A DNA stretch of 36,177 nt from an uncultured Opitutia bacterium (GTDB taxonomy: Bacteria; Verrucomicrobiota; Verrucomicrobiia; Opitutales; Opitutaceae), in assembly GCA_903896015.1 (NCBI GenBank), contig CAITWF010000063.1, positions 1-36,177 of the forward strand. The letters run 5' to 3'. Numbering within the stretch: the first letter of the stretch is position 1; each line of letters starts with the position of its first letter. The translations under genes were made by a program, and so were the position numbers. A model generated the notes under the pieces. That model was not told where the DNA came from and ran no database searches. It saw nothing but the letters and a program-made list of their open reading frames with translations. Shown one piece after another: positions 1-8,865 of the stretch.

Positions 1-1841
1 AGGACGGCCTTGTAGGGCGCGGCACCAAACGCGATGACGCTCGTCCAGAGCGACGATTGGAACCAACCGCGGTGTTGGTCGCTGCCCTCGAGATAAAGAT
101 CAGCGGGCCACTGCGTGCCGCCTTGGTGGCGCTTGAGCACGGCGGCGTGCGACGAACCGGAATCGATCCAGACGTCGAGTGTGTCGCGACCGCACGTGAG
201 CGCGGACGGTGCGGGCCAGCCGGTGGGGAGGGTCACGCCTTCCAAGAGTTGCGCGGGCGTGGAGTCATACCACAAGTTCGTGCCGTGTTCGGCAATCTTG
301 TCGGCGACGGCGCGGACGACGGAGGCATCAAGGTGGGCGTTTTTCTTTTCGTCGTAGAACGCGACGATCGGCACGCCCCATGAGCGTTGGCGGCTGATGC
401 ACCAATCGGGACGCGACTCAACGGCACCGCGGATGCGTGCCTCGCCCCAAGCGGGAATCCAGCCTTGGTGGGCGGCGATTTTTTTGATCTCGGAAAGCGC
501 GGTGTCGCGGACGCCGGCCTTGTCGAGCGAGACGAACCACTGATCGACGGCGCGGAAAATGATCGGAGTCTTCGAGCGCCAGCAGTGCGGATAGCTGTGG
601 GCGTATTTCGCCTTCGCGAGGAGTGCGCCGGCTTCGGCGAGCTTCTTCAGGACGGCGAGATTCGCGGGCGACGGCTTCTTCGTCGCGAGGTCCTCAACGG
701 TTTCGAGCGTCGTGAGGCCGACGAGATCGGCGGGGACTTTGCCGTCGTCGAGATAGCGGCCGTCGTCACCGACAGGGCAGTAGATCTCGAGTTTGTATTT
801 GAGACCCGTGAGATAATCCTCGGCTCCGTGGCCCGGCGCGGTGTGCACGGCGCCCGTGCCGCTGTCGGTCGTGACGTAATCGGCGAGCACGACAGGCGAA
901 GCGCGATCGATGAACGGATGGCGCGCGGCGAGATGCTCGAACGATGCGCCCTTGATCGTTTGCAGAATGGTGGGCTGGGTTTCGATCTTTGCAGCCTTCA
1001 GGACCGACGCGAGCAGTGCGCCGGAAACAATGATCCGTTCCGCGCCGAGATCGGCGACAACGTAATCGATCTCGGGGTGGAGCGCGATCGCGAGGTTGGC
1101 GGGAATGGTCCACGGAGTCGTCGTCCAGATGACGATCGAGAGCGGCTTGTCGGCAGGGAGATTGAATTTCTTCGCTTCGTCGGCCGGCACGGCGAACTTC
1201 ACCCAAATCGCGATCGAGGTGTGGTCCTTGTATTCGATCTCGGCTTCGGCGAGCGCGGTCTCGAAGGGGATGCTCCAGTAAACGGGTTTCTTGCTGCGGT
1301 AAACGAGGCCCTTTTCGACGAAGGCGGCGAATGTGCGAATGATGTCTGCCTCGTAGGCGGGTGCTTTCGTCTTATACTCGTGCTGCCAGTCGGCGACGAC
1401 GCCGAGCCGCTTGAACTGCGCCGTTTGCTTCGCGATCCACGACTCGGAAAAGGCGTCACACCGCGCGCGGAGTTCGGCCGTCGTGAGCGTGAGCTTTTCG
1501 TCGCGGACTTCTTTGGAAACTTTCTGCTCGATCGGCAGACCGTGGCAGTCCCAGCCGGGCACGTAGGGCACGCGGTAGCCCCGCATCGTCTTGTAGCGGT
1601 TGACGAAATCCTTGAGCGACTTGTTCAGCGCGGTGCCGATGTGAACGTCGCCGTTGGTGAAGGGCGGTCCGTCGTGCAGCACAAAAACTCGGTCGCTGCC
1701 GGCGCGTTTGTCCTGAATCAGATCGTAAAGGCCAATCTTTTCCCAATGGGCCACCCGGCCCGGCTCGCGCTTCGCCAGATCGGCGCGCATGGGGAAGTCG
1801 GTTTTCGGAAGCTGCAGCGTGTCTTTCAGATCTTGCGCCAT
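1..1841 (-). CDS. ileS: Isoleucyl-tRNA synthetase, N-terminal part (cut by window edge)
   Basis: Class I aminoacyl-tRNA synthetase that charges tRNA-Ile with isoleucine in the cytoplasm. I translated the minus strand from the ATG at 1841; it is open for 613 codons to the window edge. Near residue 50 there is HDGPPFTNGDVHIGTAL, which contains the HIGH-type ATP-binding signature, followed by the family stretch VPGWDCHGLPIEQKV. The CP1 editing domain is recognisable (VIWTTTPWTIPANLAIAL; later DSGTGAVHTAPGHGAEDY). The segment CISRQRSWGVPIVAFY and a DVWIDSGSSH stretch are also typical. The KMSKS loop, anticodon-binding domain and C-terminus lie beyond position 1. A long open frame on the opposite strand is a GC-driven shadow. 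It is the last minus-strand gene after the hem and barrel genes; separate transcription is likely given the 137 nt gap. Confidence 0.97.
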   Translation of the reverse strand, partial: MAQDLKDTLQLPKTDFPMRADLAKREPGRVAHWEKIGLYDLIQDKRAGSDRVFVLHDGPPFTNGDVHIGTALNKSLKDFVNRYKTMRGYRVPYVPGWDCHGLPIEQKVSKEVRDEKLTLTTAELRARCDAFSESWIAKQTAQFKRLGVVADWQHEYKTKAPAYEADIIRTFAAFVEKGLVYRSKKPVYWSIPFETALAEAEIEYKDHTSIAIWVKFAVPADEAKKFNLPADKPLSIVIWTTTPWTIPANLAIALHPEIDYVVADLGAERIIVSGALLASVLKAAKIETQPTILQTIKGASFEHLAARHPFIDRASPVVLADYVTTDSGTGAVHTAPGHGAEDYLTGLKYKLEIYCPVGDDGRYLDDGKVPADLVGLTTLETVEDLATKKPSPANLAVLKKLAEAGALLAKAKYAHSYPHCWRSKTPIIFRAVDQWFVSLDKAGVRDTALSEIKKIAAHQGWIPAWGEARIRGAVESRPDWCISRQRSWGVPIVAFYDEKKNAHLDASVVRAVADKIAEHGTNLWYDSTPAQLLEGVTLPTGWPAPSALTCGRDTLDVWIDSGSSHAAVLKRHQGGTQWPADLYLEGSDQHRGWFQSSLWTSVIAFGAAPYKAV

Positions 1842-1960
1842 TCGGGAAAAAGGGGGCGAGGCTAGGTCGCTCCGAGGGAGAGTCAAGGGGGGAGGCGGCG
1901 CGGAATTTGCGCCGCTTGACGCGGACGAAAATTGTGCGAGGGGCCGCGGGGGGCGACGGG

Positions 1961-1978
1961 AAAAAACGGCGGCGCCGC
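1961..1978 (-). terminator. Weak terminator candidate after the barrel-protein gene
   Basis: Read on the minus strand, a 10-base palindrome GCGGCGCCGC begins right after the stop codon of the gene ending at 1979 and is followed by CG and six T. The palindrome can form only a short stem, so this is a weak call. A second hairpin, GCGGCGC and GCGCCGC with a 7-base loop at 1895-1915, lies further downstream without a T run. Confidence 0.3.
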
Positions 1979-2767
1979 TCAGTGATTCAGCGGCCAGCCG
2001 AGCATGAGCTTTACGACGAGTTTGTCGGTCGCGGAGTTTAGCCCCGCGCCGATGCCGAACTCGACGTTGGTCTTGCCGCTGTAGTCGATCACGGCGAAGA
2101 GCGATTGCTGCTGCTGGTTGCCGGAGAGAAAATGGTTGAGCGGTCCGTAGTCGGCGTAGTGCTCGACGGCCGCAGCCCACGTTTCGGAAAAATTGTAGCC
2201 GAGGCGGATCGCGGGCGCGAAGTCCAGCCGACTCAGGCCGTCGAACGTCGTGTCGAGAATCGGGTTGAAGATGAAGTCCACCGGGCCGCTGCGCCAGCCG
2301 ACGATCGGGCGGATCTCGCCGGTGATGCGTTTCCTATCCCAGCGGCGGGCGTTGCGGCTGAGTTCGAAATTAACTCCGTAGAAGAAACTCAGCTTCTCGG
2401 CGTGCGGCACGGCGAACGTGGCACGCAGTTTCGCGCTGTCGGCGAGGTAGTGGGCGTCGTGCGTGCGCGAGTAGACGAAAAAGTAGGCGCCAAGCTCACA
2501 CCACTCATTCACGCCGTAGGCGAACTCCGGCACGCCGTTGAGCGAATGGTTCGGCACGATGCCGCCGGGCAGTTCAGCGGTCGTGGCGCCTTGAAACGTG
2601 AAGTTGTTGTGCAGCGTGAGCGAAAATTCGCCGGGCGCGGCGAGTTCGCCGGTGTAGACTTGGATTTCGTCCGTCTGCGCCTGGGCGGCGAGCGGCCAAG
2701 CGCCGAGGGCGGCGAAGATGACAGCGGCGAAGCAAGAGGGGAACGACGTGAACGGGAGCGGCTTCAT
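1979..2767 (-). CDS. Secreted outer-membrane beta-barrel-like protein, function unknown
   Basis: 262 residues. The first 30 residues form a clear Sec signal peptide (KPLPFTSFPSCFAAV, then a hydrophobic core ending in AAQA). The rest shows alternating polar and hydrophobic strands with many aromatic girdle residues (FAYGVNEWCELGAYFFVYS, FSFFYG-type strands, IRLGYNF, WAAAVEHYADYG), which is typical of small outer-membrane barrels of the kind often annotated as 'transporter' or MetA-pathway-of-phenol-degradation proteins. It does not end in the usual aromatic residue (the last residues are WPLNH), so the fold call is an inference. It lies 84 nt downstream of hemG on the same strand; there is no sign of a functional link to heme synthesis. 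I do not recognise a substrate. Confidence 0.75.
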   Translation of the reverse strand: MKPLPFTSFPSCFAAVIFAALGAWPLAAQAQTDEIQVYTGELAAPGEFSLTLHNNFTFQGATTAELPGGIVPNHSLNGVPEFAYGVNEWCELGAYFFVYSRTHDAHYLADSAKLRATFAVPHAEKLSFFYGVNFELSRNARRWDRKRITGEIRPIVGWRSGPVDFIFNPILDTTFDGLSRLDFAPAIRLGYNFSETWAAAVEHYADYGPLNHFLSGNQQQQSLFAVIDYSGKTNVEFGIGAGLNSATDKLVVKLMLGWPLNH

Positions 2768-2851
2768 GCGGAGGGGAAAGTCGCGCGAGTGTGCCGAGGC
2801 GAGGGATGATTTCCAGCCCGCGATTCTGAAAAGTTGTTTAGTGAAAACTGC

Positions 2852-4222
2852 TCACGTGCCGGCGCGTGCGGCGAGTTTTTCTCCGGCGGCGAGGCAGGCG
2901 GGCAAGGCGATTCCATCGCGCGCCTGACCGCCGAGAAATAGTCCGGGATGAGCGCCTTCGCAGGCCGTCATGGCGGCGAGGTGGGACTCGTAGCCGAGGT
3001 TGTATTGGGGAATCGCGCGGGGCCAGAAGGTGTGACGCTGAAACTTGGGCGCGCCCGACACGCCGAGCAACTCGCGCAGATCGCGTTCGACGAGGGCGAG
3101 CAACTGGTCGGCGGGCAGCCGCGCGATTTCGGGCTGGCGGGCGCCGCCGGCCATGACCGTGAGCGCGACGTGGCCATCGGGCGCGCGACCCGGAAACAGA
3201 GATGACGAGAAAAGAATGCCGAGCACCGAGCGGCGCTCGATCGCGGGCGCGAGGACGCCAAAGCCATCGAGGGGATGGGCGATTTGCTCGCGACGATAGC
3301 CGAGAAAAAGTGAAGCGACCGGTGGGTGGTCGATCGCGTCGAGCGAAGCCAGCGGTCGCTCGCCGTGGGTGCCGAAGCGGAGTTGCGCGAGCGCGGGCGC
3401 GGGGAGCGCGGCAACGATTGCATCGAAAGGTTCGGTTTGGGTCGAAGTGCCGTCATGCCAGACGACACTCCACCTTGCGGCGGGCACCAGCGCTTCAAGG
3501 CGGGCATTGAGCGTGAGTGCGCCAGCGGGCAGACGCGCGGCGAGTGCGTCGGGCAGCGCCTGCAGTCCGCGCCGAAACGAGATCATTCCGCCGCGTGGTT
3601 CGCCGCGGGCCTTGCGCGCCTTGGCGGCGGCCATGGCCCCGCGGATGAGCGAGCCGTGCCGCCGCTCCAGCTCCCAGAGCTGCGGGAACGAATGGCGCGC
3701 GGAAAGTTTTAGCGGATTGCCGGCGTAAACGCCGCCGACGAAAGGGTTCAAGCCGAAGTCGACGAGCTCCTGGCCGACGTGGGAGCGGACGAATTCCTCA
3801 AGGCTGAGATCGCTCGTGCGCACACGCGGGCGACAAAGCGGCTCCATCATCAGGCGGAGTTTCGCGCCGAACGAAAATAGCGGTGTGCGAAAAAACGACC
3901 CTGGGCCTGACGGCGTGGCGAGCGCCGCGCCACCGCGCACGATGTAGCGATTTTTTGCGGCCGGATTGGCTTCCAGACATTCGCTCGCGAGACCGAGTTC
4001 GCCGATTAATTTAGCGAGCACGGGCTCGCCGGTGAGGAGGGAGTTTGGGCCACCCTCGATCAACCAGCCGTCAGTCAACTCTGAACGCACCGCGCCGCCG
4101 ACGCGACCCGTCGCCTCAAACACGCGCACGCGGTGCCCCGCCTGCACGAGGCGGAACGCGGCGGTCAGGCCGGTGACCCCAGCCCCGAGGATGGCGATCG
4201 ATTTGGAAGAGGTGGCGGGCAC
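2852..4222 (-). CDS. hemG: Protoporphyrinogen oxidase (FAD-dependent)
   Basis: 456 residues, GTG start at 4222. It oxidises protoporphyrinogen IX to protoporphyrin IX, the penultimate step of heme synthesis. The N-terminus has the FAD dinucleotide-binding fold (IAILGAGVTGLTAAFRLVQAG, residues 9-29, with an acidic EATGRVGG end of strand 2) and the C-terminus has the second FAD motif (LGGQARDGIALPACLAAG). The middle has the ISFRRGLQALPDAL stretch of the family. Length fits the HemY-type, FAD-containing, oxygen-using enzyme rather than the flavodoxin-like HemG of E. coli. Because hemF is next door, the classical protoporphyrin branch is more likely than the coproporphyrin branch. Gene order is hemF, hemE, hemG on one strand, with 73 nt from hemE. 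The enzyme is usually membrane-associated; no strong membrane helix is visible. Confidence 0.93.
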   Translation of the reverse strand: MPATSSKSIAILGAGVTGLTAAFRLVQAGHRVRVFEATGRVGGAVRSELTDGWLIEGGPNSLLTGEPVLAKLIGELGLASECLEANPAAKNRYIVRGGAALATPSGPGSFFRTPLFSFGAKLRLMMEPLCRPRVRTSDLSLEEFVRSHVGQELVDFGLNPFVGGVYAGNPLKLSARHSFPQLWELERRHGSLIRGAMAAAKARKARGEPRGGMISFRRGLQALPDALAARLPAGALTLNARLEALVPAARWSVVWHDGTSTQTEPFDAIVAALPAPALAQLRFGTHGERPLASLDAIDHPPVASLFLGYRREQIAHPLDGFGVLAPAIERRSVLGILFSSSLFPGRAPDGHVALTVMAGGARQPEIARLPADQLLALVERDLRELLGVSGAPKFQRHTFWPRAIPQYNLGYESHLAAMTACEGAHPGLFLGGQARDGIALPACLAAGEKLAARAGT

Positions 4223-4295
4223 AGCGCTGCGAGATTACGCGATAGACGCATCGGCCGCTCATCACGTTTTGCGGTTTCCGCGCTGTTTGTGGCCA

Positions 4296-5327
4296 TCACT
4301 TCCAGTGGGTGACTGTGTCTACGAGCGCCTGCATGCACTCGATTTTTGCGTGGGGCATGATGCCGTGGCCAAGATTGAAGATGTGGCCGGTCGTGCCGCG
4401 CATCGATCCCAGCAGGCGCGACGTTTCGCGACGGACGATTTCAGGCGTTGTGTTGAGTAAAACGGGATCGAGATTACCCTGCACGGCGACGTTGGCGGGC
4501 AGCGTGCGGCGGACGATCGCGAGATCGTTGGTCCAGTCGACACTGATGGCGCGGGCGCCGGAAAACGCCTGATCGGCGAGGTGGGGCGCGGTGCCTTTCG
4601 CGTAGAGAATGATCGGAAAATCCTTCGGCAGCGCAGCGATGATCGCGCGGATCCATTTGAGTGAGGCGGCCTCGTAGTCCGGTCCGGCGATGATGCCGCC
4701 CCACGAGTCGAAAATCTGAATCGCATCGGCACCGGCGCGGATTTGCATTTCGAAATAGGCGATGAGCGCGGCGGTGACTTTTTCGAGGAGCGCATCGAAG
4801 GTTGCGCGGTGAGTGTAGAAGAGCTGCTTGATGCGCTCGAATTCCTCGGAGCTGCCGCCTTCGACCATATAGGTGGCGAGCGTCCATGGCGAGCCGCCGA
4901 AACCGAGGAGCATTTTTTGGCCGGCGAGTTCCTTTTTAAGCAACGCGAGCGTATCGGCCACGTAGCTCAGCCGATCGGGCACGGCGGACGGTGCGGAGAG
5001 TTTTTCGATCTGCGCGCGGGTCTCGAGGCGGAACTCCATCGCGATGCCGCCTTCGTCGCGGAATTTGTAGCCCTGACCGAGCGCTTCGGGGATTACGAGA
5101 ATGTCGGAGAACAAAATCGCGGCATCGATCCCGGGGAAGCGCTGCAGGGGTTGGAGCGTAACTTCAGCCGCGAGCGCGGGGGTGCGCACCATTTCGAGGA
5201 AGGACGACTTCGCCTTCAGCGCGCGGTATTCGGGCAGATAGCGGCCAGCTTGTCGCATCACCCACAGGGGCGGGCGGTCAAGTGGTGCGCAGTTGATCGC
5301 GGAAAAGAATCGGTCGCGGGAAGTCAT
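4296..5327 (-). CDS. hemE: Uroporphyrinogen III decarboxylase
   Basis: 343 residues from an ATG at 5327, the usual family length. It removes four acetate carboxyls from uroporphyrinogen III to give coproporphyrinogen III in the cytoplasm. Both family signatures are present: RPPLWVMRQAGRYLPEYR at residues 18-35, carrying the substrate-contacting Arg and Gln, and GFGGSPWTLATYMVEGG at 142-158. The Asp of ILFSDILVIP (residue 75) matches the catalytic aspartate. The C-terminus FNLGHGIMPHAKIE is typical. It lies between hemF and hemG and supplies the substrate of HemF, so the three genes cover consecutive steps although their order is not strictly the pathway order. Confidence 0.97.
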   Translation of the reverse strand: MTSRDRFFSAINCAPLDRPPLWVMRQAGRYLPEYRALKAKSSFLEMVRTPALAAEVTLQPLQRFPGIDAAILFSDILVIPEALGQGYKFRDEGGIAMEFRLETRAQIEKLSAPSAVPDRLSYVADTLALLKKELAGQKMLLGFGGSPWTLATYMVEGGSSEEFERIKQLFYTHRATFDALLEKVTAALIAYFEMQIRAGADAIQIFDSWGGIIAGPDYEAASLKWIRAIIAALPKDFPIILYAKGTAPHLADQAFSGARAISVDWTNDLAIVRRTLPANVAVQGNLDPVLLNTTPEIVRRETSRLLGSMRGTTGHIFNLGHGIMPHAKIECMQALVDTVTHWK

Positions 5328-5333
5328 GAAGAG

Positions 5334-5396
5334 GAGATAGCCGCAAAAAGCCGCAGAAGGCGCAAAAGAGAAAACATCCGCTTTCTTGCGATTTTC
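5334..5396. repeat. Purine-rich short-period tract between hemF and hemE
   Basis: The 83-nt gap between hemF and hemE holds repeated GCCGCAAAAA, GCCGCAGAAG and GGCGCAAAAG units, followed by a partly complementary TTTCTTGCG. Such 'CGCAAAGA-like' degenerate tracts are common between genes in some environmental bacteria. Whether this copy is dispersed in this genome cannot be seen from the window. Confidence 0.35.
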
Positions 5397-5410
5397 TGCG
5401 CGTTTCGCGT

Positions 5411-6370
<960 letters not shown>

Positions 6371-6445
6371 TCATCCGCCGCTTGACGACTTTGCTAGGCT
6401 TCGGGTTCGACAAGCGCGGTGCGTCCGTGCTGCCTCAACCTCTCC

Positions 6446-7165
6446 ATGGACTCACCTGTGCTCACAACCGTCGCCCTCACGGGCTTCAGCGTGGCGTTTT
6501 TCCACGCGGCTATTCCGACGCACTGGCTGCCCTTCGTGCTGACCGCGCGGGCGCGCGGGTGGAGCCGCTCGCGGACGCTTGCCGTCACAGCGCTGGCGGG
6601 CGCGGGGCACGTGCTCGTGACGACGCTGCTCGGCCTCGCGATTGCGTGGCTGGGTTTCCAACTCGACGAAAAAATTGGTGCGGCGTTCCCGTGGATCGCG
6701 GGCGGGTTGCTGTGGGCGATCGGAGGTTTTTATCTTTGGCGCCATTGGACGGGACAGGGCATCTGCCATCATCACCCGCCGGGCAGCCACCATCATGCCG
6801 ATGAACATTGTGCGGACGAAAAAGACCATAGTCACTGGGAAGAAGAGTTGAAGGACACGCCGATCGTTTCGACGGGCGCCGGCGAATGGGCGGCGATTAG
6901 CGGACTCTTTGTGATGCTCACGCTTTCGCCGTGCGAGGGATTCCTGCCGGTCTACCTCTCCGCCGCGCATTTCGGCTGGTTCGGCTTCTGGGTGCTGAGC
7001 GCCATACTCGCAATCGCGGCAATCGCGGCGATGTTGTTGTTCACTTGGCTGGCGCTGCTCGGATTCGAGAAGATCGAGGTGAAAAGTTTCGAGCGCTACG
7101 AGGCCGCGCTGCTCGGCGGATCGTTTTTTGTGCTCGGGGCGCTCGTGGTGTTGATCGAGCGTTGA
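6446..7165 (+). CDS. NicO/UreH-like six-helix membrane protein with His-rich loop
   Basis: 239 residues from the ATG at 6446; a GTG at 6419 would add nine residues without family support. Six predicted helices are arranged as 3+3, as in the LysE/DsbD/NicO superfamily. The first helix has FHAAIPTHWLPF, similar in kind to the HxxxxDH metal motif of nickel/cobalt transporters, and helix 4 has LTLSPCEGFLPVYL. Between the halves lies a soluble loop rich in His, Asp and Cys (ICHHHPPGSHHHADEHC), typical of RcnA/NicO-type metal carriers. Likely role: export or uptake of a divalent metal such as Ni or Co; substrate and direction are unknown. It is transcribed away from the heme genes and converges with the D-Ala-D-Ala carboxypeptidase gene, 15 nt apart. 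Confidence 0.72.
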   Translation: MDSPVLTTVALTGFSVAFFHAAIPTHWLPFVLTARARGWSRSRTLAVTALAGAGHVLVTTLLGLAIAWLGFQLDEKIGAAFPWIAGGLLWAIGGFYLWRHWTGQGICHHHPPGSHHHADEHCADEKDHSHWEEELKDTPIVSTGAGEWAAISGLFVMLTLSPCEGFLPVYLSAAHFGWFGFWVLSAILAIAAIAAMLLFTWLALLGFEKIEVKSFERYEAALLGGSFFVLGALVVLIER

Positions 7166-7180
7166 ACGCGGCCGGCGGAC

Positions 7181-8218
7181 TTATTTTTTCCCGGCGGGGA
7201 GCGAGAATTTCACGGTGGGTGAGCCGTCGTCGGTCGGAGCGGATGGGGTTGCGGTCGCTTTGGTCGGCGCAGGCGTGACCGGCGACGGTGTCGCGGCGGT
7301 GGCGGACACAGCGGCAGCCGTCGTGAACTCGGGCGACAGCGGCGGGAGCGCGGCGAAACCGCGGTCGATGAACTCGGTCACTTTCAGATCGCGGGTCTTC
7401 GAATCGGGGCTGCCCATCACGACGACGATCACGCGGTGATTACGGCGCAGCGCGGTGGCGGAGAGGCAGAAGCCAGCGCCGTTGGTGAAGCCCGTTTTCA
7501 GGCCGTCGACACCTTCGACGTGACCTATGAGGTGATCGTGGTTGACCATGTCCATCGGCTTGGCGCGGACGCCCTCGCCGAATTTTCTCATGCGCACCGA
7601 GGTGTATTTCAGCACGTCGGTTTGGGTGATGAGATAGCGGCAGAGGGCCGCGAAGTCGCGCGGTGTGGTGAGGTCGCCGTCGGCAATTCGGCGGCTGGCG
7701 GGCGGGAGGCCGTGGGGCGATCGAAAGGTCGTGTGCGTCATGCCGAGTTCGCGGGCCTTGGCGTTCATCAAATCGACGAACGCAGGCACGGAGCCGGCGG
7801 CGGTGCGGGCGAGCGCGTAGGCGGCGTCGTTCGCAGACTGGATCATCATCGCGTAGATCAACTCTTCGACGGGAAATGTCTCGCGCGGATCGAGGTAGAC
7901 CTGGGTGCCGCCGATTGCGGCGTCGGCGTTGGTGACTTTCACGGGCGTGGCGAGCGTGAGGGCGCCACCGGCGAGTTTGTCGTGCAGCACGGCGAAGGTC
8001 ATGAGCTTCGTCATACTCGCCGGCGGGCTGACTTCATCGGCGCGGTCTTCGAAGAGGACTCCACCGGTGGCGGCATCAAGTATGATGGCGCCTTTGTAGG
8101 CGGTCGCGTTGTCGGGCGAAGCGGGGCGCGTGGGTGCGGAGCGTTTGGGCGCGGCGAGGGCGGCGAAAGGAACGAGGGTGGCGAGAAAAAGTGCGGCGGC
8201 GAATCGCGGGAAAACCAT
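7181..8218 (-). CDS. Secreted D-alanyl-D-alanine carboxypeptidase (S11 family)
   Basis: 345 residues when started at the ATG at 8218; upstream in-frame codons only extend into low-quality Arg-rich sequence ahead of the signal peptide. A signal peptide covers residues 1-23 (core AAALFLATLVPFAALA). The penicillin-binding active-site triad is complete: S68-M-T-K71, S128-A-N and K241-T-G. It trims the terminal D-Ala from peptidoglycan pentapeptides in the periplasm. The C-terminus is a Pro/Thr/Ala-rich tail (about residues 290-345) instead of the PBP5 C-terminal domain and amphipathic anchor, so it is probably soluble. It is third in a minus-strand run after the TPR and YdeI-like genes, 68 nt from the latter. 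Confidence 0.92.
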   Translation of the reverse strand: MVFPRFAAALFLATLVPFAALAAPKRSAPTRPASPDNATAYKGAIILDAATGGVLFEDRADEVSPPASMTKLMTFAVLHDKLAGGALTLATPVKVTNADAAIGGTQVYLDPRETFPVEELIYAMMIQSANDAAYALARTAAGSVPAFVDLMNAKARELGMTHTTFRSPHGLPPASRRIADGDLTTPRDFAALCRYLITQTDVLKYTSVRMRKFGEGVRAKPMDMVNHDHLIGHVEGVDGLKTGFTNGAGFCLSATALRRNHRVIVVVMGSPDSKTRDLKVTEFIDRGFAALPPLSPEFTTAAAVSATAATPSPVTPAPTKATATPSAPTDDGSPTVKFSLPAGKK

Positions 8219-8286
8219 TTGCGCGAAAAAGAGAAATTTCCCTCGCGGCGCGAGGAGAATCGCGGTGCGGGGCCGCGATTTACGTT

Positions 8287-8865
8287 TCACTGGATCCGGC
8301 GACCAGCCGCCGACGCAGCGATCACGCGTTCGAGCCATCGGACTCGGGTGGCTGGCTGCTTCGGGGTGACGATTTTGTGGATCGCTAGCCGGCGGTAGCC
8401 GGGAGGCTGGGCGGAGAAAAACGCCCAGGCTGCGCGGTGCGCGCGAATTTTTTTGACGAAGGCGGGCGGCAGGTTCGCGGGAGGGCGCTCATACGACGCG
8501 GTGCCGGTATTTTCCGCGCGGCGGGCGGCGAAGACGGCAAGTCCGGCGGCGTGCATCCGGCCCGACACGCTGAGTCGGGCGACATGGCGGACGTTGACAT
8601 TGCTCCAGTGACTACCGGTTCTGCGCGGGGTGAACCGATGCGTGAACGACTCGGCGTCGAGTTTGCGGACAATGCCGTCAATCCAGCCAAAGCAGAGCGC
8701 TTCGTCGACGGCTTCCAGGTAAGTCATACCGCTGCGACCGGAGGATTTTTTGTAGAATCCGATGTGAATTTCGCCGGCCGTGGCGTGATGGCTTTCCAGC
8801 CACCGTCGAAACTCGGCCGCTGATGCGAAGTGCCTCACGGACACGGCGGCGAGCGGGGCGCTCAC
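8287..8865 (-). CDS. YdeI/OmpD-associated family protein
   Basis: 192 residues, GTG start at 8865. It resembles the YdeI/OmpD-associated family (named for bacteriocin protection): an N-terminal FASAAEFRRWLESHHATAGE, then IHIGFYKKSSGRSGMTYLEA, LCFGWIDGIVRKLD and the Arg-rich RFTPRRTGSHWSNVN block, ending with a helical domain that contains ENTGTASYERPPANLPPAF. The biochemical role of the family is not known. Its start codon shares GTGA with the stop of the upstream TPR gene (4-nt overlap), so translation is probably coupled. No signal peptide; likely cytoplasmic. Confidence 0.88.
   Translation of the reverse strand: MSAPLAAVSVRHFASAAEFRRWLESHHATAGEIHIGFYKKSSGRSGMTYLEAVDEALCFGWIDGIVRKLDAESFTHRFTPRRTGSHWSNVNVRHVARLSVSGRMHAAGLAVFAARRAENTGTASYERPPANLPPAFVKKIRAHRAAWAFFSAQPPGYRRLAIHKIVTPKQPATRVRWLERVIAASAAGRRIQ

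Noticed and set aside
387-1865. A 492-codon open frame on the plus strand over ileS
   Set aside because: The minus strand encodes an unmistakable isoleucyl-tRNA synthetase; the plus frame is low in recognisable motifs and is a high-GC shadow.
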